Shown here: in pieces, positions 43,094 to 51,149 of the stretch
How the letters are laid out: every line of letters starts with the position of its first letter
How positions within the stretch are numbered: the stretch's first letter is position 1
From: Modestobacter excelsi
GTDB lineage: Bacteria > Actinomycetota > Actinomycetes > Mycobacteriales > Geodermatophilaceae
Assembly (NCBI RefSeq): GCF_005930495.1
Contig: NZ_SJEX01000029.1
Coordinates: 1 to 51,149, forward strand
Direction of reading: 5' to 3'
Length of the DNA: 51,149 nt
The notes under the pieces: model-generated
The model's database searches: none
Told to the model about the DNA's origin: nothing
The model's input: the letters and a program-made list of their open reading frames with translations, nothing else
Position numbers and translations under genes: made by a program

Positions 43094-44623
43094 TCAGGAC
43101 CGCCGCCACGAGCCATCAGTCGGGTACTCCGGCATCATCGACGGACGCGACAGCTGCCCGTCGGCCGCGGCGGCGAACCAGCCCATCCAGCGGTCGTTGA
43201 AGTCGTCGGACTCGCCAGGGACCAGCTCGGTGAACGGCCAGGCCACCTGGTACTCCGTCATCGCGTTGGCCAGCGCCTTTCCAACCGGCTCGGGTCCAGC
43301 CAGGGGGTCGGCCGGGTGGAGAGCGAAGGGCTCCTGACCCCGGATGACGCCCCCCAGGATCGGGTTGTGCATGAATGCCGTCTCGAACCAGCTGTAGGCG
43401 CCCTGCCGCTGTGCGTCGCAGTAGTACAGCGAGTGACTGCGACCGGCGTACCCGTAGGCGTTCGCGGGAAAGACCACGCTCACCGTTGCTGCGGCGATGA
43501 TGTCGAACGATGGCCGCCACGGGTCCCAGCGGACGTCCTGCCCGATCGGAATGGGGGTGGACACGCCGAACCGTGCACCGTGGAGCTCTACGGACCAGCC
43601 CTCGGGACGGCGCTGCACAAGGGCACCGGGGGCGAGGTCGGTGACGGTCTCGAGAAGAGCGGTGGAGACGCGCTCCAGCGACCTGCGGGCCGCGTCGGTG
43701 AGCTCGCCGCGCCGTTCCTGCTCGTCACGGGCACGCGATGCGGCGATTTCCTCCCCCCGGACCCGTTCGGCCTGCCGCTGGTAGGCGCTGGCCAGTGCCG
43801 CCCCACCTGGCGTCAGGGTCGTGTCGGCAGCCTTCTGCAACCGAGCGAGCAGGTTCGCCGGCACCGGCCGAGCCCCGGGCGACTTGTACAGGCACTCCTC
43901 GATCAGCGCCGCCAACCGCGGCGTCGCGCCGGCTAGCGGTGGTGGTTCGGCGACCAGGTGCTGGTGCCGGAAGTCGGAGGCCTCCGGTCCGGGGAACGGA
44001 AGATCACCGGTCAGGAGCTCATAGGCCATGACCCCCAGGGCGTAGACGTCCGTGGCTGCGGTGGCCCGCTCCGAGCGCCACCGCTCCGGCGCCGCATACT
44101 GCAACGTCCCGGACTCCTTATGGGTCTCGGTGGCCGTCACGGCCTCGGTGTACCGCGAGATGCCGAAGTCGGTCAGGCACCACCTGCCGTCGATGAGAAG
44201 CACGTTCTCCGGCTTCAGGTCGCGATGGACCACGCGCCCGTCGAGGTCCGCCAGCGCCGTAGCCACGTCCGTCATGATGGCGAGCGCCTGTTCCAGGGGA
44301 AGTGGACCATCGACGGCCACGAGCTGGTCCCGCAGAGACTCATCAGCCAGCGGCATAACGATGGCGTAGGCGTTCTCCGTCTCACCCGAGTCCAAAACCG
44401 GGACGACGTTGCGGATGGCTGGCTGCAGGGCCGTCAGGTCGGCCAGCAGCATCTCCCGCGACGCGCCGGGTCGCTTGGGGACGATCTTGACCGCAGCGGG
44501 TGCCCCGTCCTCTCCGGTTGCTGCGAAGACCTCTCCGTAGCTGCCCTTGCCCAGGCAGGCTCCGAGTTCCCAGCGCCCGGTCAACTGGATGATGTTGTTC
44601 GCCACTTCAGCTCCCGTGCTCAC
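43094..44623 (-). CDS. Hanks-type Ser/Thr protein kinase with unknown C-terminal domain
   Basis: 509 residues from GTG 44623, which overlaps the stop of the upstream XRE gene. The kinase domain is complete: Gly-loop LGKGSYGEV (24-32), VAIK-type Lys at 46, catalytic loop HRDLKPEN with Asp 135, DFG Asp 152, and APE as APERW. There is no membrane helix, unlike PknA/B. A coiled-coil linker (~275-330) leads to a ~170-residue C-terminal domain (SFDIIAAATVSVVFPANAYGYAGRSHSLYYCDAQRQGAYSWFETAFMHNP) that I cannot assign. Last gene of an RT-XRE-kinase operon; likely an effector or signalling part of it. Confidence 0.88.
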   Translation of the reverse strand: MSTGAEVANNIIQLTGRWELGACLGKGSYGEVFAATGEDGAPAAVKIVPKRPGASREMLLADLTALQPAIRNVVPVLDSGETENAYAIVMPLADESLRDQLVAVDGPLPLEQALAIMTDVATALADLDGRVVHRDLKPENVLLIDGRWCLTDFGISRYTEAVTATETHKESGTLQYAAPERWRSERATAATDVYALGVMAYELLTGDLPFPGPEASDFRHQHLVAEPPPLAGATPRLAALIEECLYKSPGARPVPANLLARLQKAADTTLTPGGAALASAYQRQAERVRGEEIAASRARDEQERRGELTDAARRSLERVSTALLETVTDLAPGALVQRRPEGWSVELHGARFGVSTPIPIGQDVRWDPWRPSFDIIAAATVSVVFPANAYGYAGRSHSLYYCDAQRQGAYSWFETAFMHNPILGGVIRGQEPFALHPADPLAGPEPVGKALANAMTEYQVAWPFTELVPGESDDFNDRWMGWFAAAADGQLSRPSMMPEYPTDGSWRRS

Positions 44624-45294
44624 AGCAGTTGCGCCTCGTTGCGATTGGCGGCGGCTTGGTCGGCGGAGACGTTCACCCACACGCCCAACGTCTGCGCAAG
44701 AACGGTGGAGAACCGCCAGAGCGGGCCGAAGTCGCCGCTCCGGGGGGCGTGGACGTAGACGGTGCCGTTGAGGTCGACACGCGGTTCGGCGAGCTCGTGA
44801 TGGCGCGCCAGTGCCGTCAGCACTGCCCGGCCGGCGAGCACCTCCTCGCGGGTCGCGACGCGGTCGTGGGTGGCTGGCCGGGCCAGCCCACGTCGGGCGG
44901 CACGGTCCGCCGGCGAGGGCGGGCGGGGGTCGGCGACCTCAACGGTCTGTTCGATGCGCAGGCCGAGGACGGAGCAGACGAGGAACAGGTTGTGCGCTGC
45001 AGTCCAGTCGCCCCGCTCGATGCGCTGGACGGTGTTCAGCGAGATGCCGGCGTCGCGGGCGAGGTCGGCCTGCTCCATGCGGCGGGCCCTGCGGCGGGGG
45101 GCGACGTCGCGACAGATGTCCTGCCACCACTCGTAGGCCTCCCGCAGCGCCGCGGGCTGGACATCCGTGTAGTCGCGGAACGGCCAGTTGCTGCCTGTGC
45201 CGGCGCTCTTCGGTGCGGGCGGCGCGTACGACTGTCCAGCGACCCTGCCCCCGCTCCGTTGCCCGGCGGCGGCCGGGTCATCAAGCGGCGGCAA
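44620..45294 (-). CDS. XRE-family HTH protein of the RT-kinase operon
   Basis: 224 residues. TTG start at 45294, overlapping the reverse transcriptase stop by 14 nt, with GGAGC upstream. The central XRE HTH (residues ~73-97) is MEQADLARDAGISLNTVQRIERG. The N-terminal part (WPFRDYTDVQPAALREAYEWWQDIC) precedes it. The last ~70 residues (ARHHELAEPRVDLNGTVYVHAP ... FSTVLAQTLGVWVNVSAD) are related to the C-terminus of the 397-residue protein at 41548-42741. Its own stop overlaps the kinase GTG. Probably regulates the operon. Confidence 0.8.
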   Translation of the reverse strand: MPPLDDPAAAGQRSGGRVAGQSYAPPAPKSAGTGSNWPFRDYTDVQPAALREAYEWWQDICRDVAPRRRARRMEQADLARDAGISLNTVQRIERGDWTAAHNLFLVCSVLGLRIEQTVEVADPRPPSPADRAARRGLARPATHDRVATREEVLAGRAVLTALARHHELAEPRVDLNGTVYVHAPRSGDFGPLWRFSTVLAQTLGVWVNVSADQAAANRNEAQLL

Positions 45295-46771
45295 GGTGGG
45301 CTCCGCTCCGAATCCAGGCGACCGCGGGACGACACTCCGGAACGGTGGTGTGCAGCTTGGTCAGCGCCGCGTCTACCTTCCGGCCGGACTCGGTGCGGCG
45401 CAGGGTCAGCGCGAGCGCTCGCCGCTGCTGGGCATCGCCCAGGTTCAGTGCGGCCTCCGTCGCCGCTCCCACGTTCCAGTCCGCCGACCAGCCCCATGCC
45501 TCAGCCGCGGCGCACCGGACCGGCATCCACCGCTTGTCCGGATCGGTGGCGAAGGTCCGCAGCTGCCGGCCCTGCTCGCGGCCGACACGCAGGTCGCTGA
45601 CGACGCCCATCAGGTGGTACGCGACCGCAGCGGTCTCGGGAGTGGGCTCAGCGGTGGCCTGCTCCAACAGCCAGTCGACGTCCAGCTTGCGGGCGGCGTA
45701 CATGACCTTCAGGTAGTTCGCCCACAGCCGCGGGTCGGCCTGCATCAGCTCCGGCCGGCCCTGCAGTGCGGTCAGGGCATGGTCGCTCCGACGGTTGAGC
45801 AGGACCTTCAGCAGCCACCGCAGGCGCGTCGGGTCCGGCTTTGGCTGGGCGACCTCCGCGTCGAACGCGTCCAGCACCGCGGCCATCGCGCCGGCGGGGT
45901 CGGCGGTCAGCATGTCCTTCAGCTCGCCGATGTCGGGGTTGCTCAAGATCCGCACAACACCGTGAGCTGTCCGCAGGTGCCGGGTCTTCTTCGGGTTGAC
46001 CTCCAGCCCCAGCGCGGTCACCGCGCCGATGACCGTGTCGCGCGCCATCGGCCACGAGTCCGGGTCGTCCAGCCAGAGCCGGTAGTCGTCGGTGTACCGG
46101 CCGAAGCGGACACCGGCGTCTCGCAGCGCCTGATCGACCGGCACGAGGAACAGGTTGCCCAGCAGCCCGGATGCCTCCGGCCCGACGGGCACCCCCTTGA
46201 CGCCCCAGAGCTCGTGCCAGGACCGCAGGTAGCTGGCAATCGCTGCTGCCACGTCAGCGTCGGCGCCCACAGCGACAAGCTGCTCGCCGAGGGCTGTGAC
46301 GTCGATGGAGGGGTAGTACTGCCGAACGTCCAGCGTGCCCAGGCCGCAGAACTCCGGTGCGGCAATCGCCTCGGTGAGCTCGGACATCCGCAGGCCGGTG
46401 GCGTACCGGTAGTCACGCACCTGCCACCCAGGGCCGGCCTCGGTCAGCCGGTAGCTGGCAACCTCGTCACCCAGCGACTCGTCGATGGCCTGCGCCGCCC
46501 GCCCAACCAGTGCCCGGAACACAACGTCGTCGAACGGGTCAGGCACGGTCATTCCACGCAGTTCCCCGCCGACCCCCTTTGGCAGCGGCAAGGAGTGCGA
46601 ACGAGCTGGGGCCAGCTCGCCAGCGCTGCGCCGCTGGATGACCGCGGCGGTGACGTCGGCGGCGTGGGCGAGGTCGGCCCAGGCGACGGGGTCGGGGATG
46701 TCTCTTTCGCGCGCCCACCGCTGGCCAGCGCGGACGGTGGCGCACAGCTCGTGGTCGGTAAGCGGCAGCAC
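45281..46771 (-). CDS. Reverse transcriptase with helical C-terminal extension
   Basis: 496 residues from GTG 46771 (GGAGG lies 9 nt upstream; a TTG 21 nt further upstream is the alternative). RT motifs: PDPFDDVVFRALV; motif A GTLDVRQYYPSID (Asp 148); motif B GVPVGPEASGLLGNLF; motif C RYTDDYRLWL (YTDD at 226-229); and LGLEVNPKKTRHL. The catalytic Asp residues are all present. Residues ~280-496 are alpha-helical, HEAT/TPR-like, with no maturase or endonuclease domain. That fits unknown-group (defence) reverse transcriptases rather than a group II intron or retron; I saw no retron RNA. It heads an operon with XRE and kinase genes at the right end of the element. Confidence 0.87.
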   Translation of the reverse strand: MLPLTDHELCATVRAGQRWARERDIPDPVAWADLAHAADVTAAVIQRRSAGELAPARSHSLPLPKGVGGELRGMTVPDPFDDVVFRALVGRAAQAIDESLGDEVASYRLTEAGPGWQVRDYRYATGLRMSELTEAIAAPEFCGLGTLDVRQYYPSIDVTALGEQLVAVGADADVAAAIASYLRSWHELWGVKGVPVGPEASGLLGNLFLVPVDQALRDAGVRFGRYTDDYRLWLDDPDSWPMARDTVIGAVTALGLEVNPKKTRHLRTAHGVVRILSNPDIGELKDMLTADPAGAMAAVLDAFDAEVAQPKPDPTRLRWLLKVLLNRRSDHALTALQGRPELMQADPRLWANYLKVMYAARKLDVDWLLEQATAEPTPETAAVAYHLMGVVSDLRVGREQGRQLRTFATDPDKRWMPVRCAAAEAWGWSADWNVGAATEAALNLGDAQQRRALALTLRRTESGRKVDAALTKLHTTVPECRPAVAWIRSGAHLAAA

Positions 46772-46841
46772 TGTGTGGGGCCTCCACTGCAAGGTCAGGG
46801 CAGGGTTGGGCAGAAGGGTGGCCAGGACGGCCAGTGGGGAG

Positions 46842-46872
46842 CCGCCCCGGCCGCGCGAGGCGGCCGGGGCGG
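46842..46872. terminator. Hairpin with arms identical to the native nrdJ terminator
   Basis: CCGCCCCGGCCGC and GCGGCCGGGGCGG around loop GCGAG, the same 13-bp arms as at 17687-17717. It lies ~137 bp beyond the nrdJ stop, so it can end nrdJ transcription before the element's reverse transcriptase gene. Confidence 0.65.
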
Positions 46873-46886
46873 CTGTAGTGCGGCTG

Positions 46887-47008
46887 TATCAAGATCTTGC
46901 GGTTGGGCGAGCTTGATACACAATGTCAGCGCAAGCCGCCGTGACATTTCGACGAGCCTGCCGGGACATTCCGCGAGAATCCGCAGGACATCCCGGCAAG
47001 CCTCGCCA
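46887..47008 (-). repeat. Right transposon end with three 22-bp spaced sites
   Basis: Read from the tip inward: TGGCGAGGCTTGCC, then TGTC motifs at 46990-46987, 46968-46965 and 46946-46943, each preceded by a CTYG-type box. This gives an exact 22-bp period. A fourth, weaker site (GGCTTGCGCTGACATT) follows, then a TATCAA/TTGATA pair (46887-46892, 46913-46918). The pattern matches transposase binding sites of Tn7-type ends. Confidence 0.82.
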
Positions 47009-49915
<2,907 letters not shown>

Positions 49916-49995
49916 GGCGTGCTCCCTGGTGTGGCGTTCGGGCGTACAGGTGGTGGCGGACGGAGGTCGTCGGAAGCCGGTGGTGCGGGTGCTGA

Positions 49996-50514
49996 CTAGC
50001 TGGGTGGACCGGGCCCATCGCCGTCGCCGGGTGCGCCCTCGTGGGGTGCGCCCCCGGCCGTGGACGCGGGACGCAGCCGCTTGAGCTCGGCGATCTCCTT
50101 CTCGAAGTCGGCCGCCGAGCTGAAGGAGCGGTAGACGCTGGCGAAGCGCAGGTAGGCGACCTCGTCGAGGTAGCGCAGCGGGCCCAGGATCGCCAGGCCC
50201 ACCTCGTTGCTGGGCACCTCGGCCGAACCGGTGGCGCGCACGGCGTCCTCGACCTTGGCGGCGAGGACGGCCAGCTGTGCCTCGTCGACCGGGCGCCCCT
50301 GGCAGGCCCGGCGGACGCCTGCGATGACCTTGTTGCGGTCGAAGGGCTCACTGACGCCGCTGCGCTTGACGACCGCCAGCACGGGCTCCTCCACGGTCGT
50401 GAACCGCCGGCCGCAGACCGGGCAGGACCGGCGTCGGCGTGTCGTCGCGCCCTCGTCGGTCTCGCGTGAGTCGATGACCCGGCTGTCAGGACTGTGGCAG
50501 AACGGACAACGCAC
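49996..50514 (-). CDS. nrdR: Transcriptional repressor NrdR
   Basis: 172 residues, GTG start preceded by GAGGAGGTGC. A zinc ribbon (CPFC ... CPVCGRRF) is followed by an ATP-cone ([24 protein letters not shown]). It represses ribonucleotide reductase genes when dATP is high. The C-terminal ~25 residues are a Gly/Pro-rich tail not needed in other NrdR proteins. Lies directly upstream of nrdJ; candidate NrdR boxes sit upstream of it. Confidence 0.96.
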   Translation of the reverse strand: MRCPFCHSPDSRVIDSRETDEGATTRRRRSCPVCGRRFTTVEEPVLAVVKRSGVSEPFDRNKVIAGVRRACQGRPVDEAQLAVLAAKVEDAVRATGSAEVPSNEVGLAILGPLRYLDEVAYLRFASVYRSFSSAADFEKEIAELKRLRPASTAGGAPHEGAPGDGDGPGPPS

Positions 50515-50649
50515 CGGAGCACCTCCTCGTCGATCGGCGGCCCGGAAGGGCGACCGCCCGGCGGCTGCCTGTGGACCGACCGGGGGACATCCGGTGGATG
50601 TCCTGGGGCTGACCTGGGGAAGCGCCTGTGGACTGACTTACATCTCTGT

Positions 50650-50700
50650 CACTACAAGATGTTGGGGTGAGGTTAACCCCGCACCACTACAGGTACAACC
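50650..50700 (-). promoter_or_regulatory. Candidate NrdR boxes upstream of nrdR-nrdJ
   Basis: CACTACAAGATGTTG (50650-50664) and CACTACAGGTACAAC (50685-50699) are related A/T-containing motifs 35 bp apart in an otherwise GC-rich spacer. They resemble paired NrdR boxes, and their position upstream of nrdR fits autoregulation. Confidence 0.45.
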
Positions 50701-50786
50701 TCTGAGCCCCGGCGCGTCTTCCCCCGTCGCGTGCGCCACCCCTGCCCCACGCGCTGGGACGCGCCGACCGGCCCGTTCCGCCACGG

Positions 50787-51149
50787 TCACGGCAGCTGCA
50801 GCACCGCGCCGGGCAGCAGGTCGACGTCCTCGAGCCCGTTGAGGTCGACGATCGCGTCGACCACGGCCCGCGGGTCCTCCCCGGGGGCCACCTCCTGGGC
50901 GAGCGACCAGAGCGTGTCCCCCGGCTGGACGACGACGGTCGACGAGCCGGCCAGCTCGAGCCCGCCCCACTCGGTGCCGAGCTGCACGGTGACCACGGTG
51001 ACCGCGGCGATGGACAACCCGACCGCGATCGACAGGCCGGCGACCACCCGGCGACCGCGCTCGGTGAGCCGGATCGGCGTGAACCCCTCGTCACCGGGCC
51101 GCCCGGCGACCCCGCCCGCACGGACCCCGGGGCGCCGCCCGCCCTCCAC
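50787..51149 (-). CDS. LysM-domain membrane protein, possibly cut by the window end
   Basis: At least 120 residues. One membrane helix (VVAGLSIAVGLSIAAVTVVTVQLG) is followed by a C-terminal LysM domain (VVVQPGDTLWSLAQEVAPGEDPRAVVDAIVDLNGLEDVDLLPGAVLQLP) that binds peptidoglycan. In related actinobacteria such a gene often lies between nrdR and lexA, and the SOS boxes in the mobile element fit the presence of LexA. The frame is open to the last base, so the start may lie beyond the window. Confidence 0.85.
   Translation of the reverse strand: MEGGRRPGVRAGGVAGRPGDEGFTPIRLTERGRRVVAGLSIAVGLSIAAVTVVTVQLGTEWGGLELAGSSTVVVQPGDTLWSLAQEVAPGEDPRAVVDAIVDLNGLEDVDLLPGAVLQLP

Larger units (their letters stand above)
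17814..47008. mobile_element. 29.2-kb Tn7/Mu-like transposon carrying defence genes
   Basis: The element starts 5'-TGGCGAGGCT and ends AGCCTCGCCA-3', a perfect 10-bp terminal inverted repeat that continues as YGYC and then TGTC at the same distance from each tip. It is flanked by TCAGC duplications. It encodes a DD35E TnsB-like transposase and a TnsC-like ATPase in a five-gene operon, and cargo that includes Wadjet, an Abi_C gene and a reverse transcriptase operon. 5-bp duplications, 22-bp spaced subterminal repeats and the transposase/ATPase pair are typical of the Tn7/Tn5053/Mu superfamily. No TnsA, TniQ or CRISPR components were seen. It is inserted exactly at the nrdJ stop codon. Confidence 0.9.

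Noticed and set aside
36236-46771. CRISPR-associated transposon or retron
   Set aside because: No repeat-spacer array, no Cas or TniQ genes, and no retron-like inverted repeat RNA seen next to the reverse transcriptase.

Overview
The window is high-GC DNA with GTG starts, translational stop/start overlaps and GC-rich hairpin terminators. It carries a B12-dependent ribonucleotide reductase next to nrdR and a LysM gene, an Lsr2-type DNA-binding domain, and perfect TCGAAC-N4-GTTCGA LexA boxes. Together these point to an actinobacterium. Geodermatophilaceae or a near relative is my guess from overall gene style, not something the sequence proves.

Left chromosomal part (1-17808): ordinary core and housekeeping genes. 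In order: the 3' part of a DEAD-box helicase, a DoxX-like membrane protein, an alpha/beta hydrolase divergent from a type II NADH dehydrogenase, a membrane diguanylate cyclase, a coiled-coil protein, a WYL regulator divergent from a DinB-like protein, a cytoplasmic HtrA-type protease, a DUF817 membrane protein, an SRPBCC protein divergent from an HxlR regulator with two operator-like palindromes, a secreted beta-helix protein, a transketolase-like enzyme, a B3/B4-domain protein and a GYD-domain protein.

Mobile element (17814-47008, 29,195 bp): both ends can be read directly. They are inverted repeats starting TGGCGAGGCTYGYC, followed by TGTC-containing repeats (three with an exact 22-bp period at the right end), and flanked by the 5-bp direct repeat TCAGC. 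The element sits exactly at the stop codon of nrdJ and leaves that gene intact. Its transposition operon (36236-42741, five overlapping genes) encodes a DD35E TnsB-like transposase, a small TnsC/TniB-like ATPase and three proteins I cannot assign to known Tn7 subunits. Two overlapping perfect SOS boxes lie upstream of it. I see no TnsA, no TniQ and no CRISPR.

Cargo: a left-end winged-helix regulator, an exonuclease-BRCT-Lsr2 fusion next to a HIRAN protein, a complete Wadjet (jetABCD) system whose JetA looks type II-like, an Abi_C abortive-infection protein, several unknown genes, and at the right end a tightly overlapped operon of reverse transcriptase, XRE regulator and Ser/Thr kinase. The XRE protein shares its C-terminal domain with the last protein of the transposition operon. 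The whole reads as a DNA-damage-responsive defence-island transposon; that function is inferred.

Right chromosomal part (47009-51149): nrdJ, nrdR with candidate NrdR boxes, and a LysM membrane protein that may continue past the window.
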